A stretch of 64,000 nucleotides of DNA from Lactifluus volemus (Eukaryota > Basidiomycota > Agaricomycetes > Russulales > Russulaceae), in contig WTXI01000025.1 in assembly GCA_022376515.1 (NCBI GenBank), positions 310,001-374,000 on the forward strand, in the 5' to 3' direction. Shown here piece by piece: positions 53,862 to 64,000 of this stretch (positions are counted from its first letter, which is position 1; every line of letters starts with the position of its first letter). A program made the translations under genes and the position numbers. The notes below the pieces were generated by a model. It had not been told where the DNA came from and made no database searches. It was given only the letters and a program-made list of their open reading frames with translations.

Positions 53862-56800
53862 AGATGGCGAGTGGATGCAACTACGAGAGATGGACGCAAC
53901 GTGTGTAACAAACACTCTCACTAAGATCCTCCACTTATCGTTTACTACAGAACCTGTCCGAGCCATAGCAGAGTCCTTTGAAGCCCTCACATCTCCAGAT
54001 ACGTTAAACATCTTGTGCTCTTTTCTCAAACGCGTCGATACCGTGCCCGGTATACCATCTTGGTGAACAAACTACTCAACGTTATCATGTCTGGCTTTGC
54101 CGCGGGAGTGGATGCTGCCGCGCACGACATCGATCACGAAGATCAGCAGACGTGCGCGGCACATAAAGTGCCGATGGAGATGTATGCCTTCTTGCTCAAC
54201 TGGACCGCCCGCTCGGTGGAGAAGGTCGACGTACCCAACGAGGATGCGTCCGCTGCTACGGCACCCGTAAAGTCTCAGAAGGGACGGGGCGGAAAGGCAA
54301 CGCAATCGAGAGTTGCTTCCAAGAACAAGGCAGCCGAATGGTCATGGAAAGACCAGATTGTGCCTATTCTTCCACTGATCGCAAATGTTTTGAAGCTGAA
54401 GACGTCCAAGATTTGGACTGTGAGCGGGGAGAGGGATACTTTTATCGGGTGCGTCATTTCCTCACAAAGGTCGCCGTATCAGCTTCGCTTACTATAGAGC
54501 AAAACGACTCTTCCTTGCTCAGTGGGTGTCTCACTACGCCTGCGTACGTCACGGAGAATGAGCAGCACATGAAGTCCCAGCCTATCAAGCCTGGAGCCTA
54601 TAAAGTCATCCATCTCGCGGTCAAACATCACGGGCATGGGCCTGCCGCAGACCTCGATCATGAAATCCTTGAAATACTATGAGCACCTCTCTGAATCCAT
54701 GGCAGAGTGTCTTAACGTGCTGTTGAGGGAATTCGACCATGCACAACTCGGTGAAGAGATCCTCCGCGAGATTGCTGCGAAGAGTTTCAATGCGCAAGAT
54801 ATCAAGGGCCCAAGGAACTTTTCTAGGTTCCTCACGCAATTCGCAGAGTGGGCTCCTCAAGCAGTCCTGAAGCAGATTAGCTTGCTGCTCTTGCACTTGG
54901 ACTCAGAGGTGCATTTTCCTACACACACGCACACACACATTTTTTTCGACTGTCTACGGCCCTACAGGGCCTTACGCTACATAAACACAGTTTTATCCGA
55001 TGCGCATGGCGATCGTCGAAATCATCGGCTGTCTCATCTGCGAGCTCGCTTGCTCGGAAGACCTCACGAGCGACACGCACCAGATGCAGAAGCAGCTCAA
55101 CAGTCTCTATGATCTGCTCCTCGAGCGCACTCTCGACCATTCCTTCTACGTGCACTCCAAAGTGTTCACCGTCCTCAGCCGACTCTGCGACCTGCCCGTG
55201 AAATTTCCCAAACAGTGCCTCGCCATCACGCGTGCGGCGGTGTCCGCGCTTGAGGACAAGGTGGCGGGCGTGCTCAGGAACGCGATTTCGTTGATTGTCA
55301 AGTTGATAGTGACGCATCCATACGGATTGATGCACGGCGGCTTGCTCGGGATGGAGGAGTGGGAAGATCGGAGTGGTGAAGGAGTTACAGAAAACGGAAA
55401 AGGTGACACCCTATCTGGAAATGCGGGAGAAGCGGGGATGAATTTTACGGCTCGGCCCGTGAAGAAGCGATCACGGTAAATGCCGTCCCCCCCGCTCTCA
55501 AACAGCGAATTTGTTGCTAATTTGTCGTTGAACAGACGTCGAAACAAAGATAGTGAAGACGCGATAAATGTTGATGAGCAAGATGGGGACGAAGGTGGTG
55601 ATTCGGACGAGGTCGACAGTATCATGGACGAGGACGAACTGGAGTCCTCAGAGCCGAGGATGACAGCGAGTCCGCCTCAACATGGACAGTCCTGTCTTCC
55701 GCAAACTGCAAGAAGCTATTGAGCACCCGTGTCGCTCATGCGAGTGGTTTGCGCTCGCCGAACAAGCCATCAACACCGTCTACACGCTCGGCAACCAACC
55801 GGACGATACGCTTATTAAGAGCCTGTCGCGGCGTGTATTCCGCCAGCGACAGAGACCGGTACCCTCCACTGCCGAAGAACAGGTGTCGTCTGCGGTACCG
55901 GTGCGGATGCGATGGATGAGGATCCACCACCGAGCGCACAGGCGTTGATCTCAACCGTGCCTGGATCGACGCAGGGAGCTCTAACGGGGAACACCGCAAA
56001 GAAGAGCGATGACACTGGGGACGCATTCGAGCTAAGCCAACTACGGTTTGTCATGGGTCACGTCGTGGTCAAGCATATCGTCTACTTGGAACTCGTCGAA
56101 CGCGAGTGGAAACGCCAGAAACAGGAAAATGAACTAGGTATGTGTCTTCTTACGTGCATGAATGGCTCCCTCTTTTCTTCTTCTTCTCACGTTCTTGTAG
56201 CTGAGAAGCTCGCAGGGGGTACCGGAAACGATGCTACGAGTAAGGGTGGGGAGGAGCTTGACCAGGTTGCTGGAAATGCGGAGGATGAGATCGGCGACCG
56301 CATCGCTGCCGTGCGCGAGACAAGGCTCTTGTACGGTCCCAATTCGCTCCTCGCTATGGGCCTCTACTGATCCGTATACCCGGTCGGCCCGACCAATTCA
56401 AGGTTCGAATATCTCTAACATTTCGCCCCTCAGCACTAACCAAAATGTTCTGGACAGAACGCGACGCTCTTGTTTAGCAAGTTCCTCTGTGTGAACTCGC
56501 AATTTTGCGACGCAGACCATCACCTGCTCTTCCGCATCCTGGAGACGTCGAGGGACCCTCCTTCAGCACGACCGTCGATGAGAACAGCGACGAGTGGTAC
56601 CGGGGTTTGTCCGACAAGGACTTTGTGGTGAAGAGAAAGACACTGATGGTGCTCACGCACCTCATCCTCAACGGCATGATCAAGGTCAAAGGCCAACTAG
56701 GCGAGATAGCCAATGTCTCCAAGACGAAGAACCGCGTATCGCGGACCTCGCCAAACTATTCTTCACCAATCTGTTCACCAAGGACAACACGATATACAAC

Positions 56801-57449
56801 AACCTGCCCGACGGTACGCCTACGCTCTTCTTGTCCTTTCGCGAGTTTTTTTTTAAAGAATGACTTTTGGTTCCGCCACCAGTGATCAATCACCTCTCGG
56901 TCGGCGATCCCGCGATCGTACGATGCGTTCCATATTCGAAAAGGAAAAACAAGCAGAGAACATCGTCGAAAAGCTGTTAGCGCTTCCGGCTCACTGGCGA
57001 TACCCGCCAGTGGCGCGACATTGCGTTTTGTCTGTCGCTGCTGCCGTTCAAATCTGAATGCTCAGTGAAGAAACTTATCGAAGGCCTGCCCTTTTACCGG
57101 GACAAGTTGTATGAAGAGGGGGGCTATGCTCGTTTCCAGGAGGTCCTAGTCAAGGTATGATTTCCTTCCTCCCATTCTCAATTTCGCTCATAAAATAACT
57201 TATTTTATTTTTCGATAAAGGCTCGATCTAATAAAACTGCGAACAAGCCTAATTCTGAGGAAAATGAATTTGAATCCTTGCATTTCCCATAGTTGTGGTG
57301 TTTGTTGCGTTTCATATACACTGATTTTATATATGTTGGCTTTGGAAGAGATCCGGAGGCAATACGCGGAAGACCAAACGTTTGAGAAGCGCGTGGAAGG
57401 CAAGAAAGCCGCAGCCAAGAAACGCGCGACACGGAGGAGTGCGTATTAG
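53862..57449 (+). pseudogene. Condensin complex subunit 1 (CND1/YCS4), eroded
   Basis: Condensin subunit 1 (NCAPD2) is an essential HEAT-repeat protein of chromosome condensation. Recognisable blocks in order: EPVRAIAESFEALTSPDTLN, YTILVNKLLNVIMSGF, DIDHEDQQTCAAHKVPMEMY, NVLKLKTSKIWTVSGERDTF, AYVTENEQHMKSQ, YYEHLSESMAECLNVLL, RMAIVEIIGCLI, HSFYVHSKVFTVLSRLC, an acidic DSDEVDSIMDEDELE linker, FRKLQEAIEHPCRS, YGPNSLLAM, LLFSKFLCVNSQFCD, MVLTHLILNGMIKVKGQLGE, LAKLFFTNLFTKDN and ENIVEKL. Introns 54909-54990 and 55476-55535 are intact. At least eight frame changes (near 54043, 54640, 55690, 55885, 56355, 56555, 56720, 56925) occur. Between the acidic linker and FRKLQEAIEH a HEAT-rich part, perhaps 200-300 residues in the family, is missing. 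The extreme N-terminus is not found. Confidence 0.82.
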
Positions 57450-58244
57450 TTCATCATGATTTTCGCTTACCGTAGCTGAACTTTTTACATTGGTCGGTCC
57501 ATCCACACAGCACGGCAGCACGGAAAAGACAGGCAAGCGCAGACAGAGGGGAATAATCCATCCTACACCTCCGACGCACTGCATGTGTGAACAATTCGGC
57601 ATTCATCCACGCAGTCAAAGAGAGCGTGCACAGCTACACATATATATCCCCCTATAAAAATATCCTCATGGAAGCTATAGAAATTTTACCCCAAACGGAC
57701 AACAGAGCAACGAAAAAAAAAAAATTGCATAAACGTGCTGTGCTGTCACTACTGCCACGTGATCAAAGCTTCTGTCGTAGAGCCTGATGCCGTACTAGGT
57801 CGTAGACTAGTCACACTGCCGCAAGGCAAAGTCGTCATGCGATACCAAATAGACGTGTCACTATGTTTGCTATCACAAATTAGTGCGTGCATGGTTGTAT
57901 TGGCACGGGTGCGGCCACTCACACATACTTTTTTTCGGGCAGACGGGAGCGTAGAACGTGTACTAGTACAGCGCTTGTTCCCACAACGCCAACTAGAAGA
58001 AATGGAAAAAAGGAAGCCGAGTCGCGGTAATTTCGTCTATATATAAGCATGATGGCGTCTAACAAACGAGAAACTGGAATAAGGTAACTCCGCACGCGAG
58101 TTACTTGTGAAAATGAAGGTTGAAAATCATTCATTTATTCCTAATTCAAACACATTGGGTAGGCCTCTATCGAGTAAGTATGAACCTATTTCTGAAACTA
58201 GTTGGAATAACTCAATCCGAGACATGGCGCGTATTATGATGATT
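57450..58244. other. Convergent spacer
   Basis: About 800 bp between the condensin remnant and the 3' end of the oxygenase gene. Contains an A-run at 57712-57723 and no recognised gene. Confidence 0.45.
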
Positions 58245-59837
58245 TTAATGACCATACGTCGCCTGGAGTCTCATCTTCACATAGTCTCCCGCGGTCACCG
58301 CTTCATATCGTGATGGCCGTTCAGCACTTACGCAACTTGCGATAGGCTATCACACCTTTTCAACCCCAGTCGTTCTAGGTGGACAAAACAAGACAGCGGC
58401 CTACCTCAAGCAGCACGTCATAGTCTGTGCCAAAGAAGAGTGGGATAGAGTAGCGTTCTGCACCTGAGCGGTTTGCCGCGCGGTGTACAGTACTCTTGAA
58501 AACGTCGTCTGTAACCCTTGGGTCAGAACTCGGTCTTTATCTTCCTCTCACCAAAGAGACGCACTCGTCCACCTGGCAAATTGGTCCCCCAAACTGCAAT
58601 CGAGTCACCTTCAAGGACGATGTGGAAGGATTAGAATGTTAAAAGACCTACTTGATGACGAGAGTTCCTGGGATTGACGGGGCATCGATCCACTCGCCGT
58701 GCGTGTTGAGGACTTGTAGCGCCTGTATTCCCGGTTGTTGCCACAGGATCGTGAAGCACTGTAAATGAGCCGTCTGAGAGCTTGATCGAATGGATCGTCT
58801 TCAGAGAGTATACCTCAAAACTATACGGCGGAGGAATAAATGAGATAAAGAAACAGATAGAGAAGCCCTACTCGGTATGAGCTCCGATGCCGATGACACG
58901 CTCATCGATAGGTCCCGTCTGGGGTGGATAATGCAGCACCCTCATCAAAGCAGCTGAATTTCGCGTCTGGTCCATGCCACATCATCGACTTTTCCATATC
59001 CCAGGTCACAAGAGACATACCTTGTCATCAAAAAAACCAGGCGCGAGGTCAAGCGCACGTGCAAAGAGGGGGAAGAGGTTCCTCCCGATGCCAACCGCTG
59101 CATGGCTAGGGAGAAATAATGGTATTTAATTGCGTCGCCAGTGTGGCAGGGCTGGAGATAGACCGCAGAGGACGCACTAGTAGCGCAGCAATGACGCCCT
59201 GAACCCTGGAACATCAGGCCACACGTTCGCGCCCGCCATCGAGCCGTCGTTAGTGTAGCGTGAATCGAGCGCACCAGCCTTGGATGCGGATGCGCCTGTT
59301 GCACAGGACTCATCGAGGGTCTCCCAGCCAAACTCAAATCCCTCGTGCATGTCCCCTGCGCCGTCCGGATCGTTGTTGCTACTCAATACAGCGTTGTAGC
59401 CTTTGAAGTTTGGCGTTTTCGTGTAATCGAGCTGATATGCACGTCATGGTCATGGATGAAAACTTCTGTTAATGAAGGTACGTGCCTCCCTCTTGGTCTC
59501 TAGAGGAAGTGCAAAATATGTCTTCATGTTCTTCAGGGCAGCTGCAATGACTTGTTCAGGGATACCGTGGTTCGTAACTGCATATGATCCGCAATCAGTG
59601 GGAAATAGTGAGACCTTGCAAGTAGCGCACCATAGAAGAAGCCGACGTTGATACATGCATCTCTGATCTGCTTTGCTAGAGTCTGTTGGAGCTCGGGGTC
59701 TGGATCGTTGATACATTTCAAGTCTCTAGAGATAGAGAGAAATAAGCACAGCCAAGGCACAAAGTAGGTAAAGCAGACACGATTGGAATTTCAGCAAATG
59801 CGGTGTTGGCACTCTGGGCAACTTCAAGCAGGGACAT
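58245..59837 (-). CDS. 2-oxoglutarate/Fe(II) dioxygenase, isopenicillin N synthase-like
   Basis: Eleven exons: 59837-59779, 59725-59631, 59577-59486, 59431-59178, 59105-59021, 58966-58872, 58820-58814 (7 nt), 58758-58652, 58593-58565, 58508-58405 and 58346-58245. They join in phase to 342 residues. The N-terminal DIOX_N-type part has IPIVDLKCINDPDPELQ and TNHGIPEQVI. Then come NFKGYNAVLSSNNDPDG, LHYPPQTGP, and the iron-binding HxD in GIGAHTDFECFTILWQ, whose Asp codon spans the microexon junction. ALQVLNTHGEWIDAPSIPGT, NLGDQFARWTNDVFKSTVHR (distal His) and RYSIPLFFGTDYD with the 2-oxoglutarate-binding R.S follow. The substrate cannot be told; relatives include clavaminate-type and secondary-metabolite oxygenases. 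Intron 3 is a GC-AG intron (GAG|GCACGT). The start is 52 bp from the divergent CCDC25 gene. Confidence 0.88.
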
Positions 59838-59889
59838 GTCCGTCGTGAGATAGTTCAACGCGACTTTGCACAACTCAAGCAACAGAGCA
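59838..59889. promoter_or_regulatory. 52-bp shared region, oxygenase/CCDC25
   Basis: Only 52 bp separate the start codons of the two divergent genes, so transcription starts or core promoters must overlap or lie inside one of the genes. No TATA box is visible. Confidence 0.5.
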
Positions 59890-60922
59890 ATGGTCCTTTT
59901 CTTTACTTGCACAGGTCTGTCACCCCTTCCACAATCTAATACATATTCCATAAATACTAGCTAGCTCATGACCCGCCGGTCACCATCTATATGGGTCGGG
60001 ATAAGGTCGAAAGTGCGTACCCGTTCTCGCCTTGCGCATGCTCGTCTCCAGCTTACGAGGACTACCTAGATGAAGAACTGATCAAGTATGCGTGGCCACA
60101 AGATGTCTGGTTTCATGTGGACAAAATTTCCTCCGCACACGTATACCTCCGCCTGCCCGAGTCGATACCCTCTTGGGATGCTATCCCCGAGGCGTTGCTT
60201 GTAGACTGTGCTCAACTCGTCAAGGCCAACTCGATCGAGGGTACTTTCCATCCATTCCCTATTATCCTAGTTTCAACTTGAGTCGCCCAGGAAACAAACG
60301 GAATGACATCACGATCATATATACCCCCTCGGACAACCTCAAGGTACGCTTAATGAACTGCGCCGTGTTGGATCTCGAGCCTTGCTGAGACCTCACATGA
60401 AGAAAACAGGAGACATGGCTGTCGGGCAGGTGTCTTTTCACGACGACAAGCGAGTATGTCGCCTTGTTTGTGCCGAATAATTTAGCCAGCTAAGCTCCGC
60501 CCATGTAGGTAAAACGAGGTGCTCTCTCCTTTCTTTCATGCGACAAGCCGCTCGCTGATACACTCTAGTTTATATACCGAAGCGTGAAAACGCTATCGTC
60601 AACCGTCTCAACAAGACAAAGGTTGAGCGCACTGTCGACCATGAAGCTGAACGAATCGACCGAGTCAAACGTGAGAACGCTGTTAAGCGCGCAGCAGCCG
60701 CTGTCAAAGTGCGTAATCTCCCCTTGCCATATTCTTCTCGCTCAAGGATACGCGCATCTCCAGAAAAAGGCAGATCTCGAGCTTGCTGAGGCACGCAAGG
60801 CAGAGAAGGCCGCTCGCTCGTACGACTCTTTCTTGAACGCGGAGGTCGCCGAAGATGACGACTCGGAGGAAGGCAAGCCGAAATATGATTCGGTAAGAGA
60901 AATGGAAGAAGACTTTATGTAG
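59890..60922 (+). CDS. CCDC25-like NFACT-R domain protein
   Basis: Eight exons: 59890-59914, 59965-60012, 60070-60240, 60291-60343, 60403-60453, 60509-60518 (10 nt), 60569-60708 and 60764-60922. They give 218 residues without a break. The NFACT-R (DUF814) domain reads [65 protein letters not shown] and [21 protein letters not shown] basic and acidic coiled-coil tail follows ([40 protein letters not shown]). Homologues are conserved across eukaryotes. The human protein has been described as a membrane DNA sensor, and the domain is shared with ribosome-quality-control NEMF/Rqc2. The fungal role is not established. The first exon encodes only eight residues, and the ATG fits the family N-terminus (MVxFFT). 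Confidence 0.9.
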
Positions 60923-61115
60923 GATCAATATTCCGCGTGATTGTATTTGCTCGCATCTCGCTCTACCATTGTCGGAACAATCTTAGCTGTCAACTTTCAT
61001 GCATAAAAATACCGTCCCACGATAACAATGATTGACATAAACCAGGTATTTTTCGCTTCGCCTTCGGACTTAATACGAAAAGTGAAGACTAACGCTTCGA
61101 CGGGGCACCTAACGA

Positions 61116-63065
61116 TCATCTACGCTGACTTTGGACCTCCAAGCGCTTGCGCTCCTTCTCCAGGATAGACAACGCCTCAGTGAAGCGAGGCGTGAATCGA
61201 CAGTTGAACGGAGCTGGTTGACTGTGTGTAGCAATAGTCAGCAATGTCGCAACTTCGACTTGTGGTGTCAGTGGGTGTGAATGCCTACATGACCGTGCCC
61301 ACGTCAACGATGGCCTCTACGTCCAGCGGTATCTCATTCCCGTCATCGTCCCGTGCGCGTTCGATATTCGCGGCCCACAAGATCCTCGCCATAACCATGA
61401 ACAGTTCCTCGTTGGCGAGGTTCCTACCCACGCAAGCCCGCCTTCCAAACCCGTACGTAAAGTGACCTTCCTGATTGACGCCGACGACACCCGCGGCGCC
61501 GGTCGTCAACTCTCCTCCATTCCCATCCTCCTTCTCGTCGAGGTACCGTTCCGGTCTGAATTCATCCGCGTCGCCGCCATACACGGTGCGGTCGTGGTTG
61601 CAGTGCCAGATGTTGGCCATGCAGGTCGTCCCTTTCGGGATGTACACGTCCCCGTACCAGTCTTTCTCCGTCGCAACGTGCGGCATCCCGAGCGTCACCG
61701 CCGGGCGCCAGCGGAGGGTTTCTCTGACGATCGCGCGCACGTATCGAAGGTATGGTGCATCGGCAAAGGTAGGGAGGCGAGCGCGGCCGACTACGGCGTC
61801 GAGCTCGGCCTGCGCGCGGCGTTGAACATGGGGAAAGGCCACCATGGCCAATGTGCACCACATCATGGTGGTTACCGTCGTGTCGGATGCAGCGGCGCTG
61901 TGATTAACTCGCATGTTTTTGTTTTGTTTTCTCTTGGAGAACGCCGTTCACTTACTACATCGACCCCGTCAGGAATGCTAATTCCGGCTCAGTCAGGTGG
62001 TTGCGATCTTGTCCTTGTATCAATGACGCGCAGAGGCTAGGGCCGGCCCTTCTACCGGTCTAATACGCCCCAGATCAGCTCTATGACACATGGCAGATTC
62101 AACGCCGACACGTACGAGATCGCGTCGGACACGATCAACAAGGCGCTGAAATAATTCATGGTGTTCTTCGCCCTGCTTCAAGCCTTTTTTCTTCCAGCTC
62201 GCGAACCTATACGCTAGCTATGCGTTAGCACTACAAAAGAACGGGAGAAAATTAACCATCCGAGACCTCGTTGGAATGTACATCATCCAAGGAAACGCTT
62301 CGACGAGGAATCTCCCAGGGTACGCAGAACCGCTGATGCGGTCGTTGAAAGTTTCAAAGTCTTCTACTCTCTTGTCATGCACGGACGGGAGCGTCGGATA
62401 GTCATACAGGATGGACATGACTATGGAAGTCCCCGTACGCTGGAAGTGCCTATATAGATCGCCGTGAGGTGGGTCCGTCAAGAGTGCCAAAGCCAAGATC
62501 GTAGATTCCTTCGTCAGGATCGGATAATAGTCTCGCACTGAGGTCTTCATGAGGGCTGCATGTGCAGCGCGATGTAGGCGTCGGAAGCTGGGGGAAAGTC
62601 GCAAGCGTTCGTATGCGCCATCCTCACTTATCAATGAGCGAACTCACCGCGTGTCATAGTTCATGAATGCCAAGTTGAGACCTTTACTCAATATATCCTG
62701 CGCCATAACGAGCCGAGGCCGGTCGGAATAGTTACTCGCACGACGCTCGAGAACATCTGATGCTGACTTGAAGCTGTTGAATATGATTACGGGCTTTCCC
62801 GCGGCGTCAAGGTACATCACTTCCTCTTCAGCACAATCATTACTTGCATTTTAGCATCTCTCTGAACAAAAAGTTGGTTGAGTGAGGACCCACTGAAACG
62901 CTCCTTGCAGTCTTCGGAACGTAGCCAACTCTTGTCTAATAGCTGAAGAGTATTTCCGATGATCGGCAGGCGTCGAGGACCAGAAGGTAGTTTCCTCCAA
63001 GGACTCCTACGATAGGAAACGACCAAGAGGATCAAGATGAACAGAGCAAGAACGACGCCCGTCAT
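61116..63065 (-). CDS. Cytochrome P450 monooxygenase
   Basis: ER-anchored heme monooxygenase. Exons 63065-62894, 62825-62648, 62587-62267, about 62206-62109, about 62051-61956, 61897-61289 and 61221-61116. Residues 1-17 form a membrane anchor (VVLALFILILLVV), followed by the proline-rich hinge LPSGPRRLPIIGN. Next come RAAHAALMKTSVRDYY, FPWMMYIPTRFASWKKKG and the I-helix stretch AAASDTTVTTM. The K-helix ExxR sits in VRETLRWRPA, then DEFRPERYL, the heme loop FGFGRR-type GFGRRACVGRNLA with the axial Cys, and a C-terminal tail ending EVQSQRR. It resembles fungal O-methylsterigmatocystin-oxidoreductase-like P450s; the substrate is unknown. The junction around 62110-62052 does not keep frame (one base), so a frameshift or an unusual splice is likely there. 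An upstream in-frame extension to 63371 is possible. Confidence 0.85.
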
Positions 63066-63887
63066 AAGAGCTCTGTTCTCCACCAAAGTCACGTTCTTCA
63101 AAGGGTCCGGCGTTACGAATAGTGCAGCGAAGGAAGATGAAGTGAGGGGGAACAGAAAGTCAGGACCTCCCCCATTCCTGACAAACTGGCTTTCTTGAGG
63201 AGTAGGCGGCGTCGGCGGGTGATTCGGAAAATTATAATAAGCTCCGGGGTACCAACCCATGCACATCTTTAAAGTGCTCACTCGTGGACGGACTTGGACT
63301 GAGGAGGAGGCTTCCATCGAAAGAGCCCTTAGGTTCAGCTGAATGTTACGTGGGGCCAAAAAAAAAAACAAAAGGTGGGGAAGTAAGGTGGATACCTACG
63401 ATAGGTTGTAAAACCTGGTAGTAGATAATAGAATGTTGTCCGGAGCACGGGAAAGGATGAGGAGTATTCTATTCACCCGATCGCGTTTGGAGGTTTCTAA
63501 CTCGGCACCAAGGACTCGGACGTGTACCGAGAAGTATTCTCGGCCGTAAGGATCTGAATTTCGGTTCCCAGATGAAATTGTCGCGAGTCATTCATAGCTC
63601 AACTGACAAGACATTTTCACGTGCAGTATTCGGCTGTTGTTAATTGCATCAACTTGAAGAATAAAGTGCCCATGCCCATTCAACGCGCACGGCACCGTGG
63701 TCAAGTATGAAACCATCACAACATTCGCGGGTGTAGGTGGATCCATGACGAGATCTAAGCCATCTTGATCGAAAACTTGTTCGTAGTATCACCAACTAGG
63801 GCTGCGGAATGGACATGAGCACAGCAAGATATTGGTGTCTTCGTGAACAAAAGAACGAGTATCACATTAACCTTTGTGTGATGTAAT
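63066..63887. other. Upstream region of P450
   Basis: About 820 bp. The first 300 bp stay open in frame with the P450 but lack family character; the rest shows no coding signal. Confidence 0.4.
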
Positions 63888-63962
63888 GGGCACATGGTGT
63901 AGTTGGTTTATCACGCTCGCTTAGCATGCGAGAGGTGTCCGGTTCAATTCCGGATGTGTCCA
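63888..63962 (+). tRNA. tRNA-Ala (AGC)
   Basis: Same apparent sequence as the minus-strand gene at 26374-26448: acceptor stem GGGCACA/TGTGTCC, anticodon loop TTAGCAT (AGC), A-box TGGTGTAGTTGG and B-box GGTTCAATTCC. Discriminator A at 63962, then a T-run from 63967 as the Pol III terminator. Confidence 0.95.
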
Positions 63963-64000
63963 CTGCCTTTTTTTTTTCTCTGCCAATTGACGCACATAAT

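Noticed and set aside
26374..63962. CRISPR array, bacterial operon or prophage
   Set aside because: Introns, tRNA structure and gene content are eukaryotic; the only regular repeats are protein-coding WD40 units.

Overview
The window reads as nuclear DNA of a filamentous basidiomycete. Genes are split by many short introns (about 50-65 nt, GT-AG), and the gene set is fungal: ROT1, SSR4, RBA50/RPAP1, F-box, GH131, P450, LysM and NACHT-WD40 genes. The expanded C2-NACHT-WD40 and HNH families suggest Agaricomycetes, perhaps a Rhizoctonia/Ceratobasidium-type fungus; that placement is an inference.

Left part (1-26.5 kb), a housekeeping segment: a LysM gene; a divergent amino-acid biosynthesis pair TRP4/HIS1; a protein kinase; about 6 kb with no recognisable gene; ROT1; proteasome subunit PRE7; two paralogues of a conserved fungal protein (17.8-19.4 and 24.5-25.9 kb) enclosing a divergent SSR4/F-box pair; and a tRNA-Ala(AGC). 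ROT1, PRE7 and SSR4 are perfectly open. TRP4, HIS1, the kinase, both paralogues, the F-box gene and the LysM gene each carry single-base frame breaks.

Middle part (26.5-40 kb), a rearranged accessory segment: an intact RBA50/RPAP1 gene is followed by a decayed tandem array. Its ancestral unit appears to be RPAP1(+)/GH131(-). Copy 1 keeps RPAP1 and a GH131 stub, copy 2 keeps GH131 and an RPAP1 stub, and copy 3 is a 5' RPAP1 stub. An intact HNH-nuclease gene, a solo LTR with a 5-bp target duplication, and a 2.25-kb terminal-inverted-repeat element carrying fragments of DNA ligase I and an NmrA-like gene are embedded in it.

40-53.6 kb: two complete tandem NLR-like genes (1,676 and 1,786 residues as assembled here) with the order C2 - helical region - NACHT - long array of near-identical WD40 repeats - conserved C-terminal module. 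A relic of a third copy lies upstream, and a peroxisomal acyl-CoA dehydrogenase/oxidase relic lies between them. This is the most interesting system in the window: a STAND sensor cluster with fast-evolving repeats.

Right part (53.6-64 kb): a heavily eroded condensin subunit 1 gene; an 11-exon 2-oxoglutarate/Fe(II) oxygenase divergent (52 bp start to start) from a CCDC25/NFACT-R gene; a cytochrome P450; and a second tRNA-Ala(AGC), apparently identical to the first.
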